A DNA stretch of 64,000 bases, from positions 50,111-114,110 of the forward strand of contig JABHEG010000218.1 of the NCBI GenBank assembly GCA_018676675.1. The letters are read 5' to 3'. This DNA is from Lentisphaerota bacterium. GTDB taxonomy: Bacteria; Verrucomicrobiota; Lentisphaeria; Oligosphaerales; JABHEG01. The notes beneath the pieces were generated by a model, which searched no databases, was not told the origin of the DNA, and saw nothing but the letters and a program-made list of their open reading frames with translations. The translations under genes were made by a program, and so were the position numbers. Of this stretch, positions 19,779-30,360 are shown one piece after another (position 1 is the first letter of the stretch; every line of letters begins with the position of its first letter).

Positions 19779-22700
19779 ATGGCTCCTCGACATCGCTACG
19801 TGGTACTGCTGCTGGTCTCGATTGCATCCGCCTGGGAAGGCCGCGTCTGCGCAGAACTGCCACACCTGACCGCCTGTCGTGCCGCGTCCCCGATCACAGT
19901 TGACGGGAAGCTCGACGAGCCGGCCTGGGACCTGAGCATCGTCGCAGGCGAAATGCGCCTTCTAAGCTCACGACAGGCCGCCGCCCGGGCGACCACGTTC
20001 AGCATCCTCCACGACGATGCGGCCCTGTACATCGGCGTCACCTGCAGCATTCCCTCAGGCGGCAGCCAACGGCTCCCGAAGGCAAAGGCAAACGTGCACG
20101 ACGGACCGGCGTACGCCGACGAAGCCATCGAGTGCTACCTCCAGCCAGCCGGCTCCTCGGACTACTACCACTTCGCGGTCAACGCCATAGGGACGCGCTA
20201 CGACGGCAAGGGGTTCGACAAGAGCTGGAACTGCGATTGGGCCGTCACGTGCACCCGGAACGAGAAGGCGTGGGTCGCGGAGATGCGCATCCCGTTCGCC
20301 GGTCTCGGGATTGAACGGGCGCCAACCGCCCTGGCGGACTGGCGCTTCAACCTCTCCCGTAACGACAAGATAAACCAGCAATACCACACGTGGGCCGACC
20401 TCAAGCGCGGCTTCCATGAACCGCAGAGCTTCGGCGTTCTTCATTTCTCCCAAGCCACGGTGGGCTGGGGCCCTGCCAGCCTCTACCGGGAAGGCAAAGA
20501 TGTCGCCTTGACAGCCCCCGTCCAGGCAGGAAAGACGGTAGCAACCATCAAAGGCGAACTGCGCATCCGGTCAGCAGCCGGAGACTTTTTCCTCGAGCCG
20601 ACAGTGCCCCTTGCTGCCGGGAAGGGAGGGCAGATGCACGCCGCTGCCGCCGATGCATTCCAGCCGGGAACGGGTATCTGGTTCCATGCGCGCGTACGTC
20701 TTGCAGACGCCGTCCTTTACAGTTCCCCGCCCCTCACCGTTCCTCCTGATGCCCTGCGTCCACCCGAGCCGGAGAAGCCATCCCCCGTCACCATCGGGAA
20801 TGACAGTGTAGCACTGACCTTTGATCGGCACACCGGGCGACTCCTCGCGGCTCGCAACACACCAAACGGGCTCGATGTGACTTTCGGGGAGAGGGGCTTA
20901 CCGATCGCCGAAATCGAGACCGTCCGGTACCTCAAGAATCCCCGGTTCTTCCGCGAGGAGGACACCACGCAAGTCGTCCCCGACCACGAAACACTGGTCA
21001 AGATGACCAAGGCAACCACGGAAGCAGGCCAGGAGCTGACCATCGAGCACCGCATCGCCGGGTATATCCCTCTGCAGTTGCGCGTTGTGGTCCCGCCGAA
21101 AGGCGTCGAAACGCAGTGGTACATGCGGCTCGACAACCAACGCACGTTGCGCCCAAGCAAATCCGTCGTCGTCCACCGGATGCGTTACCCTTGTCTAGAC
21201 GGCCTGCCGGAAACACTGTTCGGCGAAGCGCCTTTCGTAGTGGTGCCCGTGTTGATGGGGCAGAAGTTCCCGGACCCCGGGAGAACGCTCGGACAGAAGC
21301 GCCCGGTCTCCTACATTGGCCAGGCAACGATGGGGTGGTTCGATTTCTACGGCAGCAACGGTGGCCTGTACATCAAAGTCGGAGACCTCGGGCCTCTCCC
21401 TCAAACGGACCTCATCCTCCAGAGCGACACCACCACGCGTCGACTGCGGCTCGGAGTCCAGCGTTGGGCGCTCTGTTGGCCGGGCGAGGTGTTTGAGCCC
21501 GGTCCATGCGGTGTGGCTGTCCACGGCGGGGATTGGCACCGGGCTGCCGATCTCTACCGGACCTGGTTCCGCGGCAATTTCTCCCCTCACCCTGTGCCGG
21601 ACTGGCTCAGGGAAGCAGACGGCTATGTGATGAGCGGCGGGCCGGGCTACGAATTCGCCGACTTCCCGCGCGCAATCCGGCATGCTCAGGCTATGGGAAT
21701 CAGCTACATCCAGCTCTGGAGCGAGATGACCGGAGGCGATATCTCTTACCACGCGTTCGCCTTCCCCAACCCGTACATGGGAACCGAGCAGGAGCTGACA
21801 CGCGCCGTGGCCGAGCTGCACAAGGCAGGGGGACACGTTGGGGTCTATCTCAATTTCAACACGGGTGATCCGCTGCTCGGGACCTTCGTGCGCCAGCCTC
21901 GCCTCGCTCAAAAAATCCCCCGGAACATCCCACGCCCAGCTCCAGACTACATGACCGACAACTGGGTGCAGCAGAGCCTCATGAGCCATGCCGGCAGCTA
22001 CTCAATGTGGGCCACCACCGTGCCCGGCTACATCGACGACTACTGGAACCAGTGCCCCGCCGCCGAAAAGTGGACCGATTTTTATCACTACTGGGTGGTC
22101 AACAAATGGGCCAAGGAGTACAAGATCGACGTCTGGTACCTGGATAGTTGCCCCGTCTCCCGAGGGAGTCCGTGTTTCGCCTTCGATCACGGTCACACCA
22201 GGCCCGTGCCGGAGGGGCAAAGCATCATCAACTTCTACAAGCGTTTGAAAAGAAACAAGCCCAAACGGTTCTGCATCATGCAGGAATACTCCTCCGACCG
22301 TCTCCTGCCCTACAGCACCCATGCCCTCGGCCTAATGTGGCACCCGAAGCACGCACACCCGGAGGTGGTTCGCTACACCTTGCCCGAATACCCGCTCTTC
22401 TCAGGAATGTGCAACGGGCGGGCGGGCCTCAAGCAGTTCTACCCGGACGAAAAGCCAACCCCAAGAGACGGCAGCGAACGGGTCTTTCTTATCGGCAACC
22501 GTTTCGAATTCCCCATGAACACACGTCCGCCGGATATGGTCGATCCGTGGAAGCGCGACATTGTCGCCCTGCGCAGAGCCTGCGGACCGGAGATGAACCA
22601 TGGTGATTTCCTGGACAACATTGGACTTGGCCCGCTGCCCGAACACGTGCACGCCCGAGCGTTCCGCAACCTGGGCCACACGCGCATCGTCATCACACTC

Positions 22701-22931
22701 CTCGACCGACGACGCGAGAAACGCTCACCGTTCCCTCTTGCCCTCGCCCTCAGCGACATGAAGGTTGGGGCTCCCCGAAAGGCGGTACTCAGAACACTGG
22801 CAGGAAAGACACACGATCTGGCCCCAGTCCATGCCGCGGGCCTCTGTACAGTCGAGATCCCCGTCTACAACGACCGGCCCGCCGCCGTTTTCATTGACAC
22901 CGATGTACCCGCCGCCGCGGCCGCAGAGTAA
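19779..22931 (+). CDS. Secreted CBM9-like + DUF6259-like glycoside-hydrolase-type protein
   Basis: Signal peptide; ASPITVDGKLDEPAWD (CBM9-like); later YIQLWSEMTGGDISYH...YKIDVWYLDSCP TIM-barrel-type segments. Confidence 0.65.
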   Translation: MAPRHRYVVLLLVSIASAWEGRVCAELPHLTACRAASPITVDGKLDEPAWDLSIVAGEMRLLSSRQAAARATTFSILHDDAALYIGVTCSIPSGGSQRLPKAKANVHDGPAYADEAIECYLQPAGSSDYYHFAVNAIGTRYDGKGFDKSWNCDWAVTCTRNEKAWVAEMRIPFAGLGIERAPTALADWRFNLSRNDKINQQYHTWADLKRGFHEPQSFGVLHFSQATVGWGPASLYREGKDVALTAPVQAGKTVATIKGELRIRSAAGDFFLEPTVPLAAGKGGQMHAAAADAFQPGTGIWFHARVRLADAVLYSSPPLTVPPDALRPPEPEKPSPVTIGNDSVALTFDRHTGRLLAARNTPNGLDVTFGERGLPIAEIETVRYLKNPRFFREEDTTQVVPDHETLVKMTKATTEAGQELTIEHRIAGYIPLQLRVVVPPKGVETQWYMRLDNQRTLRPSKSVVVHRMRYPCLDGLPETLFGEAPFVVVPVLMGQKFPDPGRTLGQKRPVSYIGQATMGWFDFYGSNGGLYIKVGDLGPLPQTDLILQSDTTTRRLRLGVQRWALCWPGEVFEPGPCGVAVHGGDWHRAADLYRTWFRGNFSPHPVPDWLREADGYVMSGGPGYEFADFPRAIRHAQAMGISYIQLWSEMTGGDISYHAFAFPNPYMGTEQELTRAVAELHKAGGHVGVYLNFNTGDPLLGTFVRQPRLAQKIPRNIPRPAPDYMTDNWVQQSLMSHAGSYSMWATTVPGYIDDYWNQCPAAEKWTDFYHYWVVNKWAKEYKIDVWYLDSCPVSRGSPCFAFDHGHTRPVPEGQSIINFYKRLKRNKPKRFCIMQEYSSDRLLPYSTHALGLMWHPKHAHPEVVRYTLPEYPLFSGMCNGRAGLKQFYPDEKPTPRDGSERVFLIGNRFEFPMNTRPPDMVDPWKRDIVALRRACGPEMNHGDFLDNIGLGPLPEHVHARAFRNLGHTRIVITLLDRRREKRSPFPLALALSDMKVGAPRKAVLRTLAGKTHDLAPVHAAGLCTVEIPVYNDRPAAVFIDTDVPAAAAAE

Positions 22932-22944
22932 CAGGAGCCGCCGT

Positions 22945-24480
22945 ATGACCATCCCTCTTCGCTCCATAGTCTCTTCTCTCGCCTTCTTCTCACTCGCCAT
23001 GTGCGCAGTGTCCGCGGATGACGACGTACGCATCAGCACGTACGACACGATGCCCCAAATTCTCGTCCCCGGTGGGACGTTTCTCATGGGCACAGATGAT
23101 GACGGCGCATTCGGGCGGACCGATGAGTTCCCCCCACACCGCGTCGTCCTGAGCCCGTATTGGATGGATCGCCATGAAGTCACCAATGAGCAATTTGTCA
23201 CCTTCCTCAATACCTCGATCAAAGGTGACCGGGCACGTATCTATGCCTACTGCGATCCGGGAAGCCCCGATTGCCGGATCATCTGCGATCGGGAGAACGG
23301 GGTCTGTACGGTCGAACGAGGCTATGGACAGCATCCCGTGCTGACAGTCTCCTGGGACGGTGCCAACACCTACGCACGATTCGTCCACCGGCGACTGCCG
23401 ACCGAAGCAGAGTGGGAGTTCGCCGCCCGAGGAACAGACGGCCGCCGCTACCCTTGGGGTAGTGACTGGATCCCCAGGCAAACCACCGTGCGGGAGTCAA
23501 GCCGCGGGAAGCCACGCCCGGTCGAAGTCACCAAGGGAGATGTCTCGCCATTTGGCGCCCACGACATGGCCGGCAACGCCCGCGAGTGGGTGGCTGATGC
23601 CTGGCAGGAAGACTACTACCAGACAAGCCCTGTCCACGACCCCATCAACGAGGGCCCCGCTTCACGCCACACAGTCCGAGGCGGCGCCTGGTGCCTGACC
23701 GAGTGGGACGCACGGGTGACGTCGCGCAAGGGATTGATTCGCCCATGCAAACGTCGCTACCTGGGGTTCCGTTGCGCAGAAACAGTCCCCAAGCCCCTCC
23801 CTCCGCCCGAGAAGGTCAGCGACGATGTCCTTTTCTATGCGCCCATGGACGGCGCCCTCCATGCGGCCGCGGCCTGCGGTAGCCGACGACCACTCAAGGA
23901 ACCAAAGGCGGTCACATTTGTGAAAGGCCACAGAGGACAGGCAGCTCTGTTGGGGGCCGACCCGCAGCGCCGCTATTGGGTCGACTACGTGACCGAGAGT
24001 AACATCGACCTGGCAAAGGGGACGCTGGCGCTCTGGGCGCAACCCCTGGGCTGGGACGGCGACGCAAAGGGCTTCCGCTACTTCTTCATGATTCGCGACG
24101 AATCCCTGGCAAAATTCTACCTGTATCGCTTCATCACCGACAACCTCATGGTGCTGGCCGGCAATGGCATAGAAGGCCAGTGGGGGGCGATATCGAAGCC
24201 GACGACTGGATGGAAAGATGGCGAATGGCGTCACCTGGCGGTCACGTGGGATGGCCCTGATGTTGTCCTGTACGTCAACGGAACGCCGCTCGGAAAAACG
24301 CGTGTTCCTGAAGGAAAGAGGTTCCGCGGACTCCCGCAGTTCTTCAGTGTCGGGCAGGCCCAAAACTGGGATGCCTCAAAGTACCCCGCGCAGACCGCGA
24401 TCGATGAAGTCGTGATCTTCTCCCGGCCGCTCAGCGCTCGGGAGATCCTCGCGGAACGCGACCGGCAGACGACCCCGTAA
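22945..24480 (+). CDS. Formylglycine-generating-enzyme-like (SUMF1/FGE-sulfatase) domain protein with C-terminal LamG/concanavalin-like domain
   Basis: MPQILVPGGTFLMGTDDDGAFGRTDEFPPHRVVLSPYWMDRHEVTNEQF...RLPTEAEWEFAARGTDGRRYPWG...VRGGAWCLTEWDARVTSR...YLGFRC; C-terminal GTLALWAQPLGWDG...GEWRHLAVTWDGPDVVLYVNG. Confidence 0.88.
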   Translation: MTIPLRSIVSSLAFFSLAMCAVSADDDVRISTYDTMPQILVPGGTFLMGTDDDGAFGRTDEFPPHRVVLSPYWMDRHEVTNEQFVTFLNTSIKGDRARIYAYCDPGSPDCRIICDRENGVCTVERGYGQHPVLTVSWDGANTYARFVHRRLPTEAEWEFAARGTDGRRYPWGSDWIPRQTTVRESSRGKPRPVEVTKGDVSPFGAHDMAGNAREWVADAWQEDYYQTSPVHDPINEGPASRHTVRGGAWCLTEWDARVTSRKGLIRPCKRRYLGFRCAETVPKPLPPPEKVSDDVLFYAPMDGALHAAAACGSRRPLKEPKAVTFVKGHRGQAALLGADPQRRYWVDYVTESNIDLAKGTLALWAQPLGWDGDAKGFRYFFMIRDESLAKFYLYRFITDNLMVLAGNGIEGQWGAISKPTTGWKDGEWRHLAVTWDGPDVVLYVNGTPLGKTRVPEGKRFRGLPQFFSVGQAQNWDASKYPAQTAIDEVVIFSRPLSAREILAERDRQTTP

Positions 24481-24742
24481 CCCCGTTTGAGGGCACCCCG
24501 GGCAGGAACCGCGAAGAAGCAGTCGGGGGATGACCTTCGACTGTGCTCAGGTTCTTCGAGCACCCCCTCCCACCTTGGCTGTCTTCCTATGGCCTCAATC
24601 TGGGAGGAACCGCCGTGCCCCGACGGACCAGATCTCGAAGTCACCCCCCGGAGGGCAACCCCCGCATGCTTGCAGACCATCCGCACTGAGCGTATGATGT
24701 ATGCACTCTGCTCATCCCACCGAACAGATATCGGAGACGCAA

Positions 24743-26326
24743 ATGAACCAACACGGCCTCCGCTTCGACACGGACCGCCGCCCGTTCCTGCGCGCCCTGA
24801 TGGCCGGCGCTGCACTGACAGCTACCGTCTGCACCAGGACTCTCGCAGCCCCCCCCAAACCCGAGAAGCTCAACATCCTGCTGATCGTAGCGGAAGACAT
24901 GGGGGCCCAATTGGGGTGCTATGGCGATGTCCAGGTCAAGACGCCACGGCTCGACCAGTTCGCAAACGAAGGCGTTCGCTTTGAGAATGCGTTCGTCACC
25001 CAGGCATCCTGCAGCCCCTCCCGGAGCAGCATCCTGACAGGGCTCTACCCCCATCAGAACGGCCAGCTGGGCTTGGCACACTACGGCTTCCGGATCCCGA
25101 AGGGGCTCCCCAATATCCCACGCCTTCTCAAAGCAGCGGGCTACCGAACTGGCATTATGGGCAAACTCCATGTGAACCCGGAAAGCGAATTCCCATTCGA
25201 CTTCCGCGGAACCGCACACGGCAAGACACGTGACGTCCGAGCCACGGCCAAGACAGCCGCAGAATTCATGGGACAAAACGGTGAGAAGCCTTTCTTCCTC
25301 TACCTCAACTTCGCGGATGCCCACACGCCGTTGAGCAACCAGGTAGCAGGCGAGCCCAAAGTCCCAACCAAGGCTGCCGACGTAATCCCCTGGCCCTTCT
25401 TGGGCGTGGACACCCCGGACCTGCGCAAGCGCGTTGCGGGGTACTACAACTGCGTACGTCGTGTGGACCTGGGTGTCGGCCTTACACTGGACGCTCTGCA
25501 AGAGGCAGGGCATGCGGAGGACACGCTGGTCATCTTCATCGGTGACCACGGCCCGCCGTTCTGCCGCGGGAAGACAACCTGTTACGAAGCCGGTCTCCGC
25601 ATTCCGTTCATTGTCCGCTGGCCGGCCAAAAGTAAAGCCGGTCTGGTCAGCAACCAGCTCATCTCCACCATCGACCTTTTGCCGACAATCGCGGAAGCTG
25701 CCGGCGCGCCCTGCCCCGCCGGTCTCCCCGGTGAGTCGCTGAGCCGTTTGCTCACAGGAACGCCGGCCCCCTGGCGCAAAACACTCTTCGCAGGGTTCAC
25801 CAACCACGGGCCAACCGGATATTTCCCCCAGCGCTCGATCCGCGATTCCCGATACAAACTGATCGCGAACCTACTCGCCGACGACCGAGGACACCCGGGC
25901 GGCCCGGTTGATGGATGCCCGGCCTTCAAGCTGTCGCAGACAGAAGCCTGCACAGACAAGAAGGTCGTGGCCGCCTACAAAATGATGAAGGCCCCACCAC
26001 CGGAAGAGCTCTATGATCTGCAGGCAGACCCTGCCGAGCTGACTAACCTGGCGGGGCGCCCAGAGCTCAATGAGGTCCAGACACGTCTCCGCGCCGCGTT
26101 GCAGGACTGGCGCACACGAACGCAGGATCCCACCACAACCGCCGCAGGGCTCGCCGCACTGACAAGATTCCAGGACCAGGCGAAGGCGCAGATCAAGAAG
26201 AGGATCGCTGCCGGCAAGGCGAAGGCCAAGAAGGAAGGCCGCGCGTTCCGTCGCCGTGATTTCCACAGGTGCAGCCAGCTCAAAGCAACCTACTTTGTGC
26301 CGACCGCACCGCGAGAGACCAAGTAG
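24743..26326 (+). CDS. Sulfatase (Cys-type), Tat-like leader
   Basis: DRRPFLRALMAGAALTATV leader; KLNILLIVAEDMGAQLGCYGDVQVKTPRLDQFANEGV; QASCSPSRSSILTGLYPHQNG (CxPSR). Confidence 0.93.
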   Translation: MNQHGLRFDTDRRPFLRALMAGAALTATVCTRTLAAPPKPEKLNILLIVAEDMGAQLGCYGDVQVKTPRLDQFANEGVRFENAFVTQASCSPSRSSILTGLYPHQNGQLGLAHYGFRIPKGLPNIPRLLKAAGYRTGIMGKLHVNPESEFPFDFRGTAHGKTRDVRATAKTAAEFMGQNGEKPFFLYLNFADAHTPLSNQVAGEPKVPTKAADVIPWPFLGVDTPDLRKRVAGYYNCVRRVDLGVGLTLDALQEAGHAEDTLVIFIGDHGPPFCRGKTTCYEAGLRIPFIVRWPAKSKAGLVSNQLISTIDLLPTIAEAAGAPCPAGLPGESLSRLLTGTPAPWRKTLFAGFTNHGPTGYFPQRSIRDSRYKLIANLLADDRGHPGGPVDGCPAFKLSQTEACTDKKVVAAYKMMKAPPPEELYDLQADPAELTNLAGRPELNEVQTRLRAALQDWRTRTQDPTTTAAGLAALTRFQDQAKAQIKKRIAAGKAKAKKEGRAFRRRDFHRCSQLKATYFVPTAPRETK

Positions 26327-26341
26327 GCAGGAGGTGCCAAC

Positions 26342-28516
26342 ATGATAGCCGGAAAGAACATCATCTCATTGTTGAGCGCCACGCTCCTCACGGTCAGTGC
26401 CGCCGTTTGCCTGAGCCAGGATGCCGACGAACAGGAGTCTGTCGAGGCTCCCCCTGAATGGACCCTGCGCCTCAGCATTCCCAACACCGCCCTGCTCTCA
26501 CAGACCATCGGGCAATCGGAGGGAATCGTCAAAGCCCGCCAGGATCCCCTATGGAGCTCGGCGGAGCAGTTCATGAGTAGCGCCCGGGCCCTCGTGTGCC
26601 AGTACCTAACCAGCGATGGCCCCGCTTCACTCGACAAGCTCTGGCCAAAACGCTGGGACCTCTACGTCTTCGCCCTGCCGGAAGACACAGATGAAGTGGA
26701 GGAACCCGTCGTTGTTGTCATCGGTGATATGGCCGGCAACGGAACAGCTCTGCACGAGCTCTGGGAAGACCGCGTGTTGCCGCGTCTCAAGACCGTCGCA
26801 CCGAAGGTCGTGGTAACGTCATCTTCCCTGGAGGAGGGACTCCTATACACGCTGGAGACCAGAGGGAAACCGACTCTGGGGATGGTGTTCAGCGGGGAGT
26901 CACTGATTCTTGGACTGCCGGACAATGTGGCTGCCATCGCCGACGTGCCCGCCAAACAACGTACGCTCCTCCCCGAAGCTCAGCTCTGGAAGGACGTGAC
27001 CTCAAACGCTCTCCCCAACGCGATTGCCCAGGTGGCCATGGATGGAGCAGCGGCCATGCAGCGCGTCCTGTCCGCCTTCCCCGAAGGCAGTCAGGAACGA
27101 CGGCAGGCTCAGTTTTTCGGCCTCGAGGCGGTGACCAGTGTCATGTGTAGCACAGCCCCGGAGTCAGGGCGCTTCCAGGAACGGTACGTGGCAACACTTG
27201 CCCCAGACCGGATTATGGGCCTGCAGCGCATCCTGCTCGGTCGAAAACCCATTGTATCCAAGAGCCGCCTGTTCGTGCCCGGAGACGTGGCGTTCTACCT
27301 GGCCTTCTCAGTCACCAACGGTCTGGATATGTGGACCGCCGTCCGCGATGAACTCGTGCCCCTGCATGGCGATGAAGTCAGGGCAAAGTCGGAAAAGGCC
27401 ATCGCCCACATCAGCTCCCAGTTGGGCCTGGACTTCGAGCAGGATGTCCTTACCCAGATCGGCCCGGAAGTGTTCGTCGCCGTCGATATTCCACCGAATG
27501 CGGACTGGAGTAGTAAAGGCAAGAAGAGGTTCCGCATGCGTGAGGCCCCAATCCTGGTAGGTTTCCAGATTCAGGACAGGACGGTTGCTCAGGACCTGCT
27601 CAAGACGATTCTCACCAGCCCGTTGGCGGTCGGTGCCGGAGTAACCGATCAGGTCGAACGGTATGAAGACGTGGAGATCCACTTTGTTGACTTCCCCAAG
27701 GCCAAACGGGGTGGTCAGTTAGCCTACGCGCTGATCGCGGACTTTGCGGTGTTCGCGCGTGACGGCGACACGCTGCGCGACGCAATTGACGCGTTGGTCG
27801 ACCGGGAGAGTATTGCCGCAACCGAGCTCTATGCCGCCGACGGGAAAAGCGCCCCGGCCCCGCTGCTCCTCGACCTCTATGCCAACCTGCTCCCTATTGC
27901 GAAGGATGTCGTAACGGCACGGCTGCCCGACGAGAAGCCGGTACTCGCCCCGCTTGTGCCTGCCCTGACGGCAGTTCTGGAACACACGGGGCCGTCGCGT
28001 TTTTCACTGCGCGCAACCGATACGGAACTCCAAATCGATGGGCACGCTCCACTCCCACTGCTGACAGGTGGAACGACCGCAGCCGGACTTGACCAGCTGG
28101 TGAAGCCGCCGGCCGCACGCAAGGCCAAACTGGCACGGCAGCGAATGCGACAACTCTCCCGGAGCCTCCGCCGGTACCATCGCGTTAACAAGACACCTCC
28201 CGAAGCCCTGGAGGCCCTCACACCACGCTTCGCAAAGAAGCGACCGACCGACCCCTTCACCGATGGCGCCGACTTTGGGTACGGTGTGTCCCACAGCGGA
28301 AAGAACTGGGTACTGACCAGTGTGGGACCCGATGGCGTTGCCGATATCCCGGTGGACGAATTTGTCCAACAGGAATGGGAGGCCATTCGACGGGCAGACA
28401 CACCGGAAGCAAAAGCCGAGGCCGAACGCCTGGTCTATCGGTTCAAAGCGGAGAGCAGCCAGGCCGAAAAGGGCTGGGGAGATGAAGGCGACATCGTCGA
28501 GACCGGCAAGTGGTAA
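26342..28516 (+). CDS. Secreted DUF3352-like protein with a GspG-like C-terminal segment
   Basis: Signal peptide MIAGKNIISLLSATLLTVSAAVCLS; C-terminus SLRRYHRVNKTPPEALEALTPRFAKKRPTDPFTDGADFGYGVSHSGKNWVLTSVGPDGVADI resembles pseudopilin GspG C-termini. Confidence 0.5.
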   Translation: MIAGKNIISLLSATLLTVSAAVCLSQDADEQESVEAPPEWTLRLSIPNTALLSQTIGQSEGIVKARQDPLWSSAEQFMSSARALVCQYLTSDGPASLDKLWPKRWDLYVFALPEDTDEVEEPVVVVIGDMAGNGTALHELWEDRVLPRLKTVAPKVVVTSSSLEEGLLYTLETRGKPTLGMVFSGESLILGLPDNVAAIADVPAKQRTLLPEAQLWKDVTSNALPNAIAQVAMDGAAAMQRVLSAFPEGSQERRQAQFFGLEAVTSVMCSTAPESGRFQERYVATLAPDRIMGLQRILLGRKPIVSKSRLFVPGDVAFYLAFSVTNGLDMWTAVRDELVPLHGDEVRAKSEKAIAHISSQLGLDFEQDVLTQIGPEVFVAVDIPPNADWSSKGKKRFRMREAPILVGFQIQDRTVAQDLLKTILTSPLAVGAGVTDQVERYEDVEIHFVDFPKAKRGGQLAYALIADFAVFARDGDTLRDAIDALVDRESIAATELYAADGKSAPAPLLLDLYANLLPIAKDVVTARLPDEKPVLAPLVPALTAVLEHTGPSRFSLRATDTELQIDGHAPLPLLTGGTTAAGLDQLVKPPAARKAKLARQRMRQLSRSLRRYHRVNKTPPEALEALTPRFAKKRPTDPFTDGADFGYGVSHSGKNWVLTSVGPDGVADIPVDEFVQQEWEAIRRADTPEAKAEAERLVYRFKAESSQAEKGWGDEGDIVETGKW

Positions 28517-28641
28517 GTACACCGTGTTCCCTCCGGCAGAGACGTCCTTCGGCCTTTGCAGGGCGCTTGCGCGCCGGCCAACGCGAGTGTCTATTACATG
28601 AAGCGAAATGACGTTATCAGAGTGGATGCCGCCCAGTAATA

Positions 28642-29304
28642 ATGCACAGAAACCAACACACAAAGTCCACGTGCAGGCACGACCAGACGTTCACTCTGAT
28701 CGAGCTTCTGGTGGTGATTGGTGTGATCGCCCTGATCGCGGGGATGTTGCTGCCGGCACTGGCCAAGGCGCGGGAGAGGGGCCGCCGAGCCACCTGCCTG
28801 AACAACCTTGCCCAGATGGGCATCTCCCTGAAGTCTTACTCCTCCGACATGGATGATTGGCTCCCCCCGAACCTCTACATCCTGCGCGACCATGGAATGG
28901 TGCCGGAGATGTTCGTCTGCCCCAGTACCCTGACCGAACCTGCCCCCGATCTGACCGCTTCCGCCTTCCTGCGGGAGAACTCCAGCTACAACCTGGTCGT
29001 CTACAAGACGGCCGGGACAGGGGGGTGAAGGGGTGCCCCAATGTCCGGCAGGATGTCGGAACACCTAGAGCCAGAGCTGATGACCGTATCTGACAAGACC
29101 GGTGTGGGCCTGGACATCTGGAACGGGGGCAACGAGTCCTTTGGGGGGAATCACCGCGGAGCCGGGGGGCACGTGTTGAGGCTTGCCGGCTCTGTAGAAT
29201 GGCGCAACTCGACCGAATGGCGCTGCATGTCGGGCCGAGCAGAAGTCCTCGGGGGGGTCACTCTGGGCGCCAGTCGTCCACCGAACAACCTCGTTGGCCG
29301 CTGA
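28642..29304 (+). pseudogene. Type II secretion-type prepilin/pseudopilin (H-X9-DG family) interrupted by an in-frame TGA at 29026-29028
   Basis: FTLIELLVVIGVIALIAGMLLPALAKARERGRRATCLNNLAQMGISLKSYSSDMDDW, then YKTAGTGG*RGAPMSG...NHRGAGGHVLRLAGSVEW in the same frame; the latter is the expected C-terminal block. Confidence 0.6.
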
Positions 29305-29374
29305 GTTTCCGCCCTCATTTTGGCTCCCCCCTCTTCTGCAGGATACGCCCCCAACCGCCCCATGGAGCCTGAAC

Positions 29375-30019
29375 GTGCCGACCAAGACCGACTACTCCCT
29401 CTATCTCGTGACTGATCGCACGTGGCTGCACACCCGGACGCTCTGCGAGGTGATCGAGGAAGCAGCCACGAACGGCGTGACAGTGGTCCAACTCCGCGAG
29501 AAGAGCGCGTCTTCGCGAGAGATGTATGAGCTGGGAAAGGCCGTTCACGAAGTCACTCGAGCCCATGGCATCCCGCTCATAATCAACGACCGGGTCGACA
29601 TCATGCTGGCCCTCGATGCCGAAGGCGTTCACGTTGGTCCAGAGGACCTGCCGGTCGCTGCCGCCCGGGCGTTGGCAGGCGGGAAAATCATCGGAACGTC
29701 CGTGAACTCCCCGGACGACCTGGCCAAAGCCCACGCAGAAGGGGCTGATTACATCGGTATCGGCCCCGTGTTTGCCACCAGCACCAAGAAGGACACGCGC
29801 CATGTGCTGGGGGTGAACGGCCTGAAGAAACTGGTTCACGAGACGCACCTGCCATGCGTGGCCATCGGCGGAATCAACGCGGAGAATGCCGGAGCCGTCA
29901 TCCAGACCGATGTCACGGGCGTGTGCTCAATCTCGGGAATTCTGGCACAGCCCGACGTCGGTCGGGCCGTCCGAGAATTCCGGGACCTTCTCGACCAGCG
30001 TGGTGAAAAACTCGCCTGA
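29375..30019 (+). CDS. thiE: Thiamine-phosphate synthase
   Basis: YSLYLVTDR...VVQLREKSASSREM...LIINDRVDIMLALDAEGVHVGPEDLP...ADYIGIGPVFATSTKKD...CVAIGGINAENA. GTG start at 29375 with upstream GGAG. Confidence 0.93.
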   Translation: MPTKTDYSLYLVTDRTWLHTRTLCEVIEEAATNGVTVVQLREKSASSREMYELGKAVHEVTRAHGIPLIINDRVDIMLALDAEGVHVGPEDLPVAAARALAGGKIIGTSVNSPDDLAKAHAEGADYIGIGPVFATSTKKDTRHVLGVNGLKKLVHETHLPCVAIGGINAENAGAVIQTDVTGVCSISGILAQPDVGRAVREFRDLLDQRGEKLA

Positions 30020-30089
30020 CGCCCCCAATGCTATCAACTACTTCCTGCCCCCTGCACGGGAATAGAGGTCGCCGGATGGCCCCCCCGTT

Positions 30090-30170
30090 CGTCAGAGCCG
30101 CGCACAGCGTAAGCGGTCTTGCCCTGCCCGGCCGAGAAGAAGCCCCCTCCCGTTGGTCAGGGCTCTGACG
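30090..30170. repeat. Intergenic inverted repeat CGTCAGAGCC (30090-30099) / GGCTCTGACG (30161-30170)
   Basis: 10-bp perfect inverted repeat flanking a ~60-bp spacer, read directly. Confidence 0.75.
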
Positions 30171-30360
30171 GAACCGAACCGCGATCCACCGCCGTCGAGA
30201 ACCCGGGAGACATGTCGAAGGGGGTAATTTGCGGTTGCTCAGTACTTGAACAGAGCCCCGACTTTGACGGACAGTCCGAAGTCACAGACGAACGGGCGCC
30301 TCTGCCGAAGGTCCGGCAGTCATATCGAAGGGCGTAACTTGCCTCCGGATGTATGGAGCG

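Noticed and set aside
29294-29375. TPP riboswitch upstream of thiE
   Set aside because: I looked for a THI-box-like core before the thiE start and could not identify one; the region overlaps the decayed pseudopilin tail.
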